DNA from: Impatiens glandulifera
Taxonomy: Eukaryota; Streptophyta; Magnoliopsida; Ericales; Balsaminaceae
Assembly (NCBI RefSeq): GCF_907164915.1
Contig: NC_061862.1
Coordinates: 93,451,995-93,515,994, forward strand
Direction: 5' to 3'
Length of the DNA: 64,000 nucleotides
The stretch's first letter is position 1, and each line of letters opens with the position of its first letter. Of the stretch, positions 13,481-26,978 are shown piece by piece. The translations under genes and the position numbers were made by a program. Under the pieces are notes generated by a model. It saw only the letters and a list, made by a program, of their open reading frames with translations. It ran no database searches and was not told where the DNA came from.

Positions 13481-14287
13481 AAATAATCCATTTAATAAAA
13501 AATAAAACACTTATAAGTACAACAACAAAAATATACATATGAAAAAAAAAGTTTAAAAAGCAAAAATAAATTAAGAAACATACTACAATTAATTAGTTTA
13601 AACGTTTCAAGAAGAACAATAATGTCTTTACATAAATTCATAAGTTTTCGAATCTCATATCGAATGACATTGTAAATAAATCTTTCATTATTAAATGTTC
13701 TCCGGTTTATTTTCAACTAGATAATACATTAAAAAATTATAGGGATATAGATCTATCTTGTAAATAAGGTTTTTTTAGTCATTCCTCTGTATACCTATCC
13801 CAATAACTAATGATAGTCTTCAACCTAACTTATTAAATTCCTGTAAAATTACATAATATATTTGCGATATCGTGAAAATGTACATAATGTACAAGCATAT
13901 GAGAATAGTATACAATCTCTTTGTAGGACATTCGACAATCGCTCAGATAATTTATTGCTATTTGTATATTTTTTATATTTAAAAAATAATCCTAATAAAT
14001 AAATAAATAAACAGTAAAAACAATTAATAAAAAATTATTAAAAATTTAAATATCAAATAAAGTTTAATTTCTTTTATTCAACATTTTTTTTACTAAATGT
14101 CAAATCAACATTTTAATTTTATTTTTGATAATTATGATTGTTAAATTATAAGTATATATTTAATGATAATTATATTAAAAAAAAAACAAATCAGGACTAT
14201 CCTAATAACTCAAATAAATAAAAAAAATCAATAAGAAGATAATTGAATAAAATATTCTCTTAAATATTTAAATAATAAATATATTCA
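13481..14287 (+). other. Upstream region of protease copy 2
   Basis: AT-rich promoter-side sequence without a recognisable gene. It is close to 34806-35624 upstream of copy 3, with scattered substitutions and small indels. Confidence 0.5.
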
Positions 14288-14289
14288 TC

Positions 14290-14296
14290 TATAAAA
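14290..14296 (+). promoter_or_regulatory. TATA box of protease copy 2
   Basis: TATAAAA lies 43 bp before the ATG at 14339, giving an expected short 5' leader. The same box precedes copy 3 and is absent from the pseudogene copy 1. Confidence 0.6.
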
Positions 14297-14338
14297 TAAT
14301 CCTCATTTCATCCTTTAGACTCGCACCATTAATTAAAC

Positions 14339-16344
<2,006 letters not shown>

Positions 16345-16438
16345 ACGTAGCAATTAAATTAAAGTATCCAAATCTAAGTTAAAATAAGGTGGAGGTGGTG
16401 GTGGTCACTTCTTTTGTTTTTGTTGTTATTATGTATTT

Positions 16439-16466
16439 AATAAACTGATCATGTTTTATTAATAAA
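16439..16466 (+). terminator. Candidate polyadenylation signals, copy 2
   Basis: Two AATAAA hexamers (16439-16444 and 16461-16466) lie about 95-120 bp after the stop codon, downstream of a GGTGGAGGTGGTGGTGG run. Confidence 0.5.
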
Positions 16467-16854
16467 TCTACCATGATCACATGTATTTGCATAATTATTA
16501 ATATAAATAAAATATTATTTATTTATAAATATTTTAAATAAAATTAATATTATTTAAATTTAATTTATTTAAAATTAGTTTATGTTTTTAAAAATTAAGT
16601 TTAATATAAAATTTAATGTTAATATATATTTTAAAATTAATTATATATCTAAAGTTAAAAAAAATAATTTTATGAGTTTAAAAATACTTAAAAAAAGAAA
16701 TGTAGATTTATTCTTAAGAAATCAAGTCAATTACATCATACAAGTTACTATAAATCATTCTAGAAATTTTACTTAAAGTTGTGTCATACATTTTTCTCTT
16801 ATCAAAAGTAATGTTAGGCGTGTTTTACACTATTACCAACCTTTTATATTACAA
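16467..16854. other. AT-rich 3' flank
   Basis: There is no gene. Up to 16709 it is identical to the unit 3 counterpart, after which substitutions and indels begin. Confidence 0.6.
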
Positions 16855-18225
16855 CAACATTTTTTTATCACCATTTCGACAAACCAACCTCCAATCACAC
16901 AAACCAGGTCTCATACAGTGACCTCAGACACTTTCACACATCTATTATCTCTAGTCAAATCAACCACCAATCTTAATCGACCTCTAATATCATGACCTCA
17001 CGTTTTCACATGCATCTTATCACACTCGACAAACTAACCACCAATCTCAATCGACCTATAATATTGTGAGCTCACACATTTTCATATTTCGGTCAATCAA
17101 AATTTTATTCATATTATTTTTAACCACCTATATCTCCTTTGTTATCGGCCTCTTATACCCACAAATGACACCTCTCATCTGATGATTTTTACCCTTACTG
17201 CGGTCTCTTTTACCACCAAACCCACCAATCGACTTCTTATCTTGTGACTCACACTTTTCATAATCCTCTTTATCCACTCGGAAAATTATCCACAAATCTC
17301 AATCAACCTTTAATCATGTGACCTCACACACTTTACAACTCGATTAATCAATATCTCATTCATATATTTTAATCAATAATATCTCATTTATTACTCATCC
17401 TCTTTTATAATACCGTGACCTCTTTTATTACGCCTAATTAATCTCAATCAACATCTCATCTTCTGACCTCACACTTTCACACACCTTTTATCCCCGTGAA
17501 ACCAACACAAATCCCTCAATCGACCTCTCATCTTGTGATTCACACTTTTTCATGTCTTTTTGTCTACTTGATAAATAACTCACCGATCACGATTCAACTC
17601 TAATTTCGTGACCTCACACACTTTTACATTTCGGTCAATCAACATATCATTCATAAATTTTTAACCACTAATATATCATTTTTACATACTTCTTAAATTA
17701 TTTTTCACTTCCGGAAAACCAACCACCAAATCTCAATCGACATCTCATCTCATGACCTTACACACACTTTCATACACCTCTTATCCCTCGTCAAAACAAA
17801 CATCAATCTCCTCAACCGACCTCTCATCTTGTGACTCACATTTTTTCATACCTCTCACACACATTTATACTCCGGTTAAATGACATCTCATTTATGTATT
17901 TTTAACCGTCATTATCTCCTTTTATTATCGACTTCTTATCCCAACAAATCAACCACAAATATCCACCTCGTATCTCATCATATTTACTCTTATCGCGACT
18001 TCTTTTACCCCACTTCAACCAATCAACAACCAATCCCCCAATCGATCACTTCGGTCATCAACATCTCATTCATATATTTTTAACCACTAATATCTAATTT
18101 ATTATGAAGACCTCTTATATTTACTCTCACTTCGGAAAACCAACCATCAAATCCTAATCGACATTTCATCTCGTGACCTCACACACTTTCACACACCTCT
18201 TATTCCCTCGATAAACCACCCACCA
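16855..18225. repeat. Degenerate ~74-bp minisatellite, TCGACCTC-rich (unit 2)
   Basis: About 15-18 diverged copies follow the pattern CAAACCAACCACCAATCTCA, ATCGACCTCTCATCTTGTGA, CCTCACACACTTTCACACAC, CTCTTATCCC. Longer variant units include CATTCATATATTTTTAACCA. The array runs into the truncated 3' end of the reading frame at 18229. A collinear array lies at 38205-39570. Confidence 0.85.
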
Positions 18226-18228
18226 AGC

Positions 18229-18737
18229 TTAAATCATCATCTTCAAGTTGTTGAAGATGATAGAGGCCCAGTTGATGGATGTCCCGCAGACGATTGAGAT
18301 CATCATCTCATACACCTTCCTAGTATAGAACTGGTTAGGTATCTGTCCCAGGATGGATCTTTGGATGATGTCATGAAGAAGTTGGATGTGGGGAGCGAGG
18401 TTGGATTTGAGTCCTTGGTTGTTGACCGGACTCAAAGTGTTGGAGAAGAAGTGCGAAAATTCCTCATTTGCATTGGAGAGAGGAGGGGGAAATCTGAAAA
18501 TCCTTCGGTTGGTAGATCAAAGAAACTGGAGAAGGATTCTTCAGTGATATGGAAGAAGAAACTTCCTTTCACATAGGAAACGATCGATCCATTATCCAGA
18601 ATGACGGCATGATTGATGAAGTCGGTAACATCCCTTTCCAGAAGAAAGTCATAATCTTCTAGGAATTTTTGCAAGCCGGAGTCAACAAGATTCTGAAAAA
18701 CAATGCCTCTTGTTTCGCTATCTCGAGATGATAGCAT
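18229..18737 (-). pseudogene. Putative plant transposon protein, paralogue b (unit 2)
   Basis: The minus-strand frame starts at 18737 (MLSSRDSETRG) and carries FQNLVDSGLQKFLEDYDFL, VTDFINHAVI and FFDLPTEGFSDF. After a frameshift near 18432 it continues with SPVNNQGLKS, TRKVYEMMISIVCGTSINWA and IIFNNLKMMI. The order and motifs (SGL..FLE, F...A.V, LPTEGL, INW...FNNLK) match the frame at 19272-20006, so the two are tandem paralogues. They resemble a retroelement-associated family annotated in Lamiales as putative plant transposon protein. The 3' end is lost into the minisatellite. The biochemical function is unknown. Confidence 0.65.
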
Positions 18738-19271
18738 TGAATCAAAATCAATGACTAGAGATGTTCAATACATGATAAAGATATGAGAGAGATCCGAGTT
18801 TTAGAGAGATGCTCAAAGAAAGAATGTTGTAGTTTGGATGGAGGTAAGTTGCTCTTTAAATAGGGGATCGGGTTCAAAAGAATTTAAGATTTTCATTAAA
18901 TAGAGAATCTGTCCGTTATGAAAAGTCTTGTCTTATTTCCCAAAAAGGTTACTTTTGATTCTTGGGAAGGAGTTACTTTTTTCAGAAGATTGTTTTGGGA
19001 AAATGCAAGGAGGGTTGACACAATAACAGGTCAAATTTTAAGCGCATGCTTGGGAATATTTTGAAAATGACCGAAATTTGGTAATGACCGATATTTGGTA
19101 GCTTCTCCCTGAGAGTATGCCCAGTTAAGGAAAATGACTTTTAAAGTTAATCATCTTAATATTTGACCGAAGTTTCATTAAACCGATATTTCATAAAAGC
19201 AGAAAACACATAACCGATATTGAAGCAAAATAATCGGTATGGTTGTGAAATACATAAAGTAGACCCAAGGA
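18738..19271 (-). promoter_or_regulatory. Spacer with TATTTAAA box upstream of paralogue b
   Basis: On the minus strand a TATTTAAA box (18862-18855) lies about 120 bp before the ATG at 18737. The rest has AACCGATATT and CCGAAATTTCGGTCAT-like words and no reading frame. It may be a retroelement 5' leader. The same layout occurs at 40079-40611. Confidence 0.35.
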
Positions 19272-20006
19272 CTAGTAGTGAGATGGTCCAATAGCTAGAG
19301 TTCTTCTAGCTCTTTCTCTGTCTATCCGGTAGATGTATGTCTGGATCCTCTCCTTCGTCAACATCTGATTAGGATAGAGGGTGGCTCATCGACCGAGGTA
19401 GACATTGATGTCAAAGAACAGACCACATAACTGAGGAGCAAATCCTCTTTTCTTGGAAAATATCATCTTCTTCAGGTTGTTGAAGAAGATCCTGGACCAG
19501 TTGACTAGAGTGCCTTCGGTGATGGCAACCACCATTTCGAAGACCTTCTGGGTGTAGGATTGAGTGTTTGCCTTGGGAATAATATTCTTACTTAGGATCT
19601 CACTCAGTTGCTGAAATTCACTTTGGAGGGAAGTTTTGGCTCCATAAGTGTTGACCAGATTCATGGAATCCGAAAAGTGGTGGCACATCTCATTGATGAC
19701 CATCGGTGAGAAGTTGAAGTTAGTGAGACCTTCAGTAGGTAGTCCGCAACTAAGTGCGAGATCTACCTCACTAAAGATGAAGGATTTGTCTTGAACTTCG
19801 GCAAGGATAAGATCATCCCGAATGACCCTAGCGGTGTTGAAAAATTCAGTAACTACATTATAGTCTATGATATATCTATCTTCCAAAAATGGTCTTAAAC
19901 CGGAACGTTCAATGGACCGAAAAAGGGCTTGGATTTCAACATCTTCAGAATGTGAGACTGATTCAAAATTGGCAAGAAGAATTTTGTTAGCAAGGAAACT
20001 AGACAT
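19272..20006 (-). pseudogene. Putative plant transposon protein, paralogue a (unit 2)
   Basis: The frame starts MSSFLANKILLANFESVSHS at 20006 and reads SGLRPFLEDRYIIDYNVV, FFNTARVI, LSCGLPTEGLTNF, TQKVFEMVVAITEGTLVNWS, IFFNNLKKM and KRGFAPQLC. A TGA at 19388-19386 stops it at 206 codons. The frame would continue for 37 codons (ATLYPNQMLTKERIQTYIYR onward) to a TAG at 19272. Unit 3 has GGA at the TGA position, so the ancestral product was about 244 residues. It lies about 60 bp downstream of, and on the same strand as, the truncated copia RNase H. It may therefore be an accessory 3' reading frame of that element, or an independent neighbour. The family resembles Gesneriaceae retroelement proteins. 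The function is unknown. Confidence 0.68.
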
Positions 20007-20109
20007 TTTTGCTTGAGGATTTTCTTATGTTTGATTTAAAGAGTGTGATTATGTTCTCGAATGCAACACCGGATTATATGTTATCTCTATTGCACTAGTG
20101 TTGTCACAA

Positions 20110-20923
20110 AACATTGGAGATTCCACAGCCGTGATTCCAAAATACCTCAGTTGCTGTTGGATCCAGAGGAGTTGAGCATAGAAGCTTCAGGACGCAAGAT
20201 ACCCCGCCTCTGTAGTTGAGGTAGCAACCGATGTCTGCTTTTTGTTATACCAAGAAATAAGCCGGTCACCTAGGAACTAGCATGTCCCGCTGGTACTCTT
20301 TCGGTCAATCTTACAGCATGCATAGTCTGCATCAGAGTAACTCGTTAGATTGAAACTGGAATCCTTTGAATACCACAGTCCCACATCTTGAGTGCCCTTT
20401 AAATATTTTAAGATTCTGTTACGATTTGTTTCGTAAGATGTGTTTATGGGTTCAAGAATCAAGTTCTTGATCTTAGGACCAATGAAAATTCTATAATCAA
20501 AGGGCAGCGGAAGGTTTTGATAGAGAATTTGAGGGGAGGGGATAGAAGAAACAAGGGTGCGAAGAGAAATACTGTTGGTTTATACCAAACAGTCCATAAT
20601 AATAATAATAATAGACAAATAGGGGCGAAGTCACATCTTCATCATTCTATTCATGGGTCTTTGGGGAAGAAAGATCATCCTTATATAGGTGATGTCTTGC
20701 CCCATAATATTCGGTTACAACAAATACTAGAAAATAACAGAATTCGGTTTGTAAAATAGAAAAGGAAAGCAAAACAAAATAATAATACAACAAAACAGAA
20801 ATCTGGCCCATGTGCACACTAGGACCGAGACTGGGTGTCGATGAAGGTTGCTGGAATTTATTCTAGGACCGAGGCCTAACAGATTCTTTTGGCAGCATTT
20901 TAATGAGATTGTTTAGGATTAGA
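20110..20923 (-). pseudogene. Copia RNase H segment, split by solo LTR
   Basis: YSDADYACCKIDRKSTSGTC is encoded near 20330-20275, followed by the stretch ending near 20080. The segment is interrupted at 20417-20881 by a solo LTR. The intact arrangement is visible in unit 3 at 41387-41968, with KILKYLKDTQDVGLWYSKDF directly before the same motif. Confidence 0.8.
20417..20881. mobile_element. Solo LTR, 465 bp
   Basis: It begins TGTTACGATTTG and ends GGCCTAACA (TGTTA/TAACA inverted ends) and is flanked by the direct repeat GATTC at 20412-20416 and 20882-20886. Unit 3 has the uninterrupted target with a single GATTC (near 41753). The insert has no protein. It carries an (AAT)n run, a TATATAGG/CCTATATA box and two CTAGGACCGAG words. 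This is the typical footprint of insertion followed by LTR-LTR recombination, after the units duplicated. Confidence 0.93.
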
Positions 20924-21864
20924 CTAGAATCTCCCGCACACCCCGACCGCAAACAAGATGTCCGGTCGGCTAGCTGTTATGTACATAAGTGAACTGATAA
21001 TTCCACGATAGGCTGTTAAGTCCACTCCTTGACCATCTTCATCTTTATCCAGTTTGATCGATGAGCTCATTGGGGTGGATGCTGCATAGTAGTTTTCCAT
21101 CCCAAACTTTTTTATCAGCTCCTTTGTGTACTTAGATTGATTGATGAATGTTCCTCCTTCGATCTGCCGAACCTGGAGACCTAGAAAGAAAATCAACTCC
21201 CCCATCATACTCATTTCAAACTTGTCAGTCATCATCTTTGAAAATTTATCACATAGCTTAGGGTCGGTTGACCCGAAAATAATATCATCCACATAAATTT
21301 GAACAAATAAGATATATCCATTTTTCTCAAATTTAAATAGGGTCTTATCTACCGATCCTATAGTAAAATTATGGTTGAACAAAATTTTTGTCAAATTGTC
21401 ATACCAAGCTCTAGGAGATTGTTTTAAACCGTAAAGGGCTTTATCCAACCGGTACACATGACTAATTAGATCTTGATTTTTAAAACCTAGAGGTTGCTCA
21501 ACATACACCTCCTCATTTAATTCACCGTTTAAAAATGCACTTTTAATATCCATTTGAAAAAGTTTGAAATTCTTGAAAACTGCAAAGGCTAGAAAAATTC
21601 TAATGGCTTCAAGTCTGGCCGTAGGAGCAAATGATTCTTTAAAATCAATGCCTTCTTTCTGTTTATCCCTTGGGCCACTAATCTAGCTTTATTCCTCATA
21701 ACTAAACCGTTTTCATTTAGTTTATTTCTCAACACCCATCTTGTTCCGATAACCGATTGATTTTTCGGTCTTGGATATAAATGCCAGACTTTATTCCTCT
21801 CAAATTGGTTCAATTCCTCTTGCATTTCTAAGATCCAATCTGGATCTAACAATGCTTCATCCAC
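20924..21864 (-). pseudogene. Copia reverse transcriptase (unit 2)
   Basis: The N-terminal part at 21864-21589 has NQFERNKVWHLYPRPKNQSV and GTRWVLRNKLNENGLVMRNK. After a frame break, 21553-20924 has [33 protein letters not shown] and the catalytic [10 protein letters not shown]. This is a standard copia RT order. Frame breaks make it non-functional as a polyprotein. Confidence 0.88.
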
Positions 21865-22214
21865 CTTTTTTGGCTCAATCTGGGATATGAAAGCAGAGTT
21901 TTTATATTATTCCAACAGTTGATGCCTAGTTTGGATGGGTAGTGAGGGGTTACCTATAATAAGCTCATGATAATGATCTCTGTTACCTTTAAGATTCGGT
22001 CCAGAAATGTCTTCTAAATGACCGGTTATTTAATCAAGGTTAGACAAATCGGTAGGCTGAACTGAGTCAAACCGACCGATTTCCTCAGCAGACACTGATG
22101 TGTCAACTTCCTGCTGTGAAGCAGCTTGATCCGGCTGAACCTCAGCATTAACCGTTTGGTCATAGACAAACCTTTTAAAGACCGTAATCTCATCTTCACC
22201 AACATATTGGATAT
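21865..22214 (-). other. Copia linker between integrase and RT
   Basis: A Ser/Asp/Gln-rich linker (for example AEVQPDQAASQQEVDTSVSA) lies between the integrase C-terminus and RT. It has several stops. Unit 3 lacks about 60 bp of it. Confidence 0.7.
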
Positions 22215-23112
22215 TTAATTTTTCCAATTGTTGTGTAGATCAAAGGATGATGCGATATTACTTTCAACCGATTCATCAAAAACAACATGAAAAGATTCTT
22301 CAACAGTTAAGGTCTTAGTGTTATATACTCTATATGCTTTACTCACTACAGAATAGCTTATCATGATGCCAACGTCGGATTTTACATCGAAAGCAGTCAA
22401 ATAAATTTTACCATTGTTATGAATGTAACACTTATAGCCAAAGATCCTAAGATATCGGATGTTAGGAACTCTATCATGGTATACTTCAAAAGGTGTTTTA
22501 TTGAGCCGTTTATTAATCATAGACCGGTTTTGTTTATAACATGCAGTGTTAATAGCCTCAGCCCAAAATTTTTGAGCAATACCCGAATCGGCTATCATGG
22601 ACCTTGCGGCTTCCTTAAGAGTTCGGTTTCTTCTCTCGGCCAGTCCATTTTGTTGAGGTGTTGTAACACTAGAAAACTCGTATCTAATTCCAGATTCCTC
22701 AAAAAAATGCATTCAAAGTACTAAATATAAACTCAGTTCCTCTATCAATTCTAATCTTATTTATGCGTATAGATTTCTCATTCTGTAATCTTTTAAGCAG
22801 TTTAATTAAATTCGGTGTAGCTTGATTTTTAGATACCCAAAATATCACCCAAGCATATCTAGAGTAATCATCAATAACTACCATATGATAATGCATACCA
22901 CTTAGGCTTGTGACCCTAATCAGTCCAAATAAGTCCATGTGAAGCAATTCTAAACATCGGTTAGATTGTGTTTTCCCTTTACTTTTAAAAGTTGATTTTA
23001 TTTGTTTCCCCATTTGACATGCAGAACAGACTTTATCTTTGACAAATTTCATGTTAGGCATTCCTTGAACTAACTCTTTGGTACAGATGTAGTTTATGGT
23101 TTTGAAATTCAA
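22215..23112 (-). pseudogene. Copia integrase (unit 2)
   Basis: The zinc-finger tail (VCSACQMGKQIKS) is followed by ELLHMDLFGLIRV, VVIDDYSRYAWVIFW and RIDRGTEF. After a frameshift near 22705 come TTPQQNGLAERRNRTLKEAA and KTPFEVYHDRVPNIRYLRIF. The D, D and E catalytic positions are present but split across frames. Confidence 0.88.
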
Positions 23113-23410
23113 GTGATTAAACCTTTTATGCCAAAGCAGTTTTGATCATTCTTAGCTATCATGCAAACCGGGTTATCAACTTTAGTTTTCCAGTCTACTT
23201 TGTAAATGTTTTCTAACTTATTTCTGGTTAGTAAGGTGCGATCCTGTGGACTCTTAATTAAACATGCATGTTTATGAAATTTTCAGTGTATCCCACATCG
23301 CACATTTGATTAATACACAACAGATTAAAATACAAATTTTCAACAAAAAACACGTTATTTGTAATCAGGTTGCCATGGACAATCTTACGCTTGTCCATGG
23401 CTCTAACTTT
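23113..23410 (-). pseudogene. Copia GAG-pre-integrase segment (unit 2)
   Basis: Counterpart of the better preserved frame in unit 3 (VENLHFNLLSISQMCDMGYT and SPQGNTLLTENRL). Here it is broken by frameshifts. Confidence 0.75.
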
Positions 23411-23837
23411 ATTACTGTACATAAACTTAAATGAATAAACTTACTCCACTCCAATAATATTTATTAAATATGTCTTTATCGATACGTTTGAAATGAATTA
23501 TATCAACATTATTGATAAGTCTTAATTCTATATAATAATTGTTTATTTTATATTATCAACCAAGTTTTTGTCCATTATTGGCAATATATAATAATGTACA
23601 CCTAATATCACAAAGATATTGCTAATTGTTCATGCAAAAAAATAAAAATTTGTTGTTTTAAATATGAATACAAGTTTTTCTCATTTTTTTTCTTCTTTGA
23701 TTGGTTTTTATGATTTTCATGATGAAAATTTTTGTTTCATAAAATTAGTTGACTCTAATTTTATAATATTTCATGGATAATTTTAAAAAAGAAATAACTT
23801 TTTTTACCGACTCAAAATTATATAAATGAATTTAGGT
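23411..23837. repeat. 0.4-kb direct repeat R1 (unit 2)
   Basis: Counterpart of 2298-2723. Its partner R2 is at 25514-25934. Confidence 0.85.
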
Positions 23838-23838
23838 T

Positions 23839-24145
23839 ATGTAAAATGTATCTTTCAAATGACCCCAATTTATAATGTTGTGATTTTCAATCCTAATTAA
23901 GAATCATAAAATGAGTGTTTCTTATTGCATGGTGCAATAACAAACAATGTAAAAACTTAAATTTGGCAAAACGATAACATCAAACCAAATTTCTAAAAAT
24001 TTAAAATTTTGTAAAACAAATTTTTTTAACCCATGTGATTTTTGTATAACATGTAATGTATCTAACTATCAATATTAATATTTATAACATTTAAAATATT
24101 TTCAAAAAAAAAACGTTTAAACTTTATTTTAAAATAAATAATCAT
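23839..24145. repeat. Dispersed repeat R3a (unit 2)
   Basis: Counterpart of 2725-3030. It is paralogous to the protease upstream segment at 34536-34805. Confidence 0.8.
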
Positions 24146-24764
24146 ACTATTCTATAGAACAGTACATATAAATTGATATACTAGTCTTTATGAACATAAC
24201 GGAGAGGCGATTAAATCGATGGTCTCACTTATCATAAAGAGAAATATCACCTTTAGTGCTAGTTTTGATAAATGAAGATGGTTTGTCTTTTCTTATAGAA
24301 TAATCAATGTTCATTCATCCCAATTACAGAAGTACTCTCTTTCCACACCTTATAATTATCACCTTTTAGTTCATTATAGGTTGAATAATTATAAATTATG
24401 AAGGCTCATTATATATGAGACCCCAAAATTATAATATCATGTTTACCAATGTAAATAACATAATAATAATAAATCTAGCGACAAAAAACTTGTCTATGGG
24501 AGAGTTTTATTCAATTAGATTTAATTTAACAAATTATGTTTTAACATAAATCTAGCGATACAGACTTGTTTGTGGGCTAAAGTCTTATTCAATCAGATTT
24601 AAACACACACCCGTTTTTTATATTCCCTGTTGTCTCCATCCACAAATCTATTTATGTATTTTGTTCATTTATATCCTAAGAATCCTGAGTTTAATGTAGC
24701 TGAGTAAGAATATTCTACATAAAAAACATACTTAGTAGTGTATAAAATATGAATTTCAATATTT
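24146..24764. other. AT-rich spacer (unit 2)
   Basis: Collinear with 3031-3654, including the roughly 77-bp imperfect tandem pair around AAATCTAGCGA. No gene is seen. Confidence 0.6.
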
Positions 24765-25320
24765 TCATGAACATAAAAAATAATTACTTAGTAGTACTTA
24801 AAATATATCACAACTTTTGCTGCTCTATTTTTATTCCATGTACCATCCTTTTTTATGCACTTTTTCAAATGTTTCAAAAATGGAAGGGTGTCTTCCAAGT
24901 TCCTTGGTCTATTGTAAAATATCAATTATGGTGTTAATAATAGTAATTTTAATCAATTAAATACAATTAAATTATATAAATACTTACCAATATTCTTTGA
25001 TGTTCTACAATCGGGATTGAACCTCCATATTATTTGGCAACACCGTTTGTTGTGTATTTCTTTTGATTTCTTTGAATATTTGTGTACTTCTCGAAATACT
25101 TTTGGTCATCAATTTTTTTTTATTTGAGTCCAGTCTTCTATGGTAATGTGTAGGGGCTTTTTCAAAGATGTTTTGGCCCTAGTAAAAAAATTTATTATCT
25201 TCGCACTACCTTTCTTTTTAAAACTTATTCACATCCCATTCAAGATCCCGCTCAAATTTCTTCAAAGCAGTCATTTAAATTTGTTAAAGATCTTCAATAA
25301 TTAATTGATAATAAAAATTA
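24765..25320 (-). pseudogene. CACTA (Ptta/En/Spm) transposase fragment (unit 2)
   Basis: Two minus-strand exon remnants. Exon A (25320-24988) has the same W...N..NR..K block as unit 1 and ends at a GTAAGT donor. Exon B (about 24905-24765) has GRHPSIFETFEKVHKK-like text. This copy has additional small deletions relative to unit 1 (the codons around NGHVAKYYG are shortened), so it is decaying neutrally. Confidence 0.7.
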
Positions 25321-25513
25321 ATTAGAATAAATACAATTAAACATATAAAGAATTGTGCCCACAAAATATTCTTAATATTTTTCAGAGACTTGATTCTAGT
25401 TCAAATATTCCCCTCTAATAACGAGTGATTATCCGATGCATGTATTCAAAATATCTGGAAAGAAGTTGCAACAACATATAAAAATTAAAAATAAAGTTAT
25501 TTTATATTTCTAA

Positions 25514-25934
25514 ATTACTATACACAACTTAAATGAATAAACTTACTCCACTCCAATAATATTTATTAGATATGTCTTTATCGATACGTTTGAAATGAAT
25601 TATATCAACATTATTGATAAGTCATAACTCTATATAATAATTGTTTATTTTATATTATCAATCAAGTTTTTGTCCATTATTGGCGATATATAATAATGTA
25701 CACCTAATATCACAAAGATATTGCTAATTGTTCATGCTAAAAATTAAAAATTTATTGTTTTAAATATGAATACAAGTTTTTCTCATTTCTTTTTTCTTCT
25801 TTGATTGATTTTTATGATGAAATTTTTTGTTTCAGTGAAATTAGTTGACTCTAATTTTAATAATATTTCATGGATAATTTAAAGAAAGAAAAAACTTTTT
25901 TTACCGACTCAAAATTATATTAATGAATTTAGGT
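25514..25934. repeat. 0.4-kb direct repeat R2 (unit 2)
   Basis: Counterpart of 4407-4823, in the same orientation as R1 at 23411-23837. Confidence 0.85.
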
Positions 25935-26659
25935 GATAAAAGATTTTACCCATTCCATTTTATTAAATATACTTAGCCAACTAATATATATTTGTTAATT
26001 GATTTGTACCTTCACTCACTTATTCCAAAATGCAGAAACAATCCCGTCTCCACAATGGAGCAGAAAAGATATAGAAGAATAGTTGAAAGAAAAATAAACA
26101 TGTTGAAGGATAAGGCTTACTTAACGAATATACATGAAAGTGAGACCCACATGTTTGTTCATTTAAAAATAAATAGTTATATATAAACACAAGTTAAATT
26201 TCATGTAACCAAGTTTGAATTTAATATAAGAAAACTTTTCTAAAAACTATGTCATTAGATAAAATTAAACAGAGAAGAATGTATGTATAATTTACCTTAA
26301 AATTATTACAATACTATTATTAGTTTTAAATTTCAAAAGATAACTAAATATATTAAGTAATAATTTTTTTATACTGAAATTGTAGGAGGGTAAGAGCACA
26401 ACTATCTCATTTGAGTTGATATGAATTATTAAGAGACTTTTAAAATTTTATAATACACTACACTTGTAAAATTGATTACTGTTTAACTCATTTAATAATT
26501 ATATATTTATTAAAATAATGGTTAAAAGACAGGAAGTAGTTTAAAAAGAAAAAACATTCATAAAAATGGTAATAATGGTAATATAGTTAATAAATGAAGA
26601 GAGAAAGAAAGATAATATAAAATTTGAAAAGTTTAGATTAGGGGCTGAAAATGAGTTAA
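25935..26659. other. AT-rich spacer (unit 2)
   Basis: Collinear with 4824-5540. It holds only the uncharacterised 60-codon frame described there. Confidence 0.5.
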
Positions 26660-26840
26660 GACGCTCTTAAGCTGCTCACGAGTGCTCGGTCAAAGTTCAA
26701 TTTGAGCTTGACTTTGATCGAGTTCGAGTCGAGCTCGAGCCGAATCGTTTAATATTTGAACCGAACTCAAACTTATATAATGTTTGTTCGATAACTTGTA
26801 TAGATTTTTCGAGGCTCATGATATATATATATATATATTT
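26660..26840. repeat. GAGCC/CTCGA-word fragment plus short (AT)n
   Basis: Contains GATCGAGTTCGAGTCGAGCT and the GAGCCGAATC phrase. It ends in about ten AT repeats. Confidence 0.6.
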
Positions 26841-26978
26841 AATATTAAAATTTAAAATTTAAAAGAATATATTTTTTGTCTCTCTTTTCAAAGCCCATAT
26901 AGAAAGTCCACAATCTGTATTATTATATTATATTGTCCTCTAAAGCAAAAACCCTAATTTATAATGTATCAATCTTAT

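Larger units (their letters stand above)
20070..23410 (-). mobile_element. Truncated Ty1/copia pol, Sirevirus-like (unit 2)
   Basis: Read on the minus strand from 23410, this holds GAG-pre-integrase, integrase, reverse transcriptase and part of RNase H, with gag, both LTRs and the end of RNase H missing. RT/RNase H wording ([48 protein letters not shown]) resembles the SIRE1/Maximus (Sirevirus) lineage. The 5' truncation abuts repeat R1. The 3' truncation falls after a sequence equivalent to LHSRT and abuts the frame at 19272-20006. It was already truncated before the unit duplicated, because unit 3 has the same ends. Confidence 0.85.

Noticed and set aside
13492..13716. Minus-strand 74-codon frame upstream of the protease
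   Set aside because: It is AT-rich and low complexity. The unit 2 counterpart (34800-35051) differs by indels that change its length, and there is no domain.
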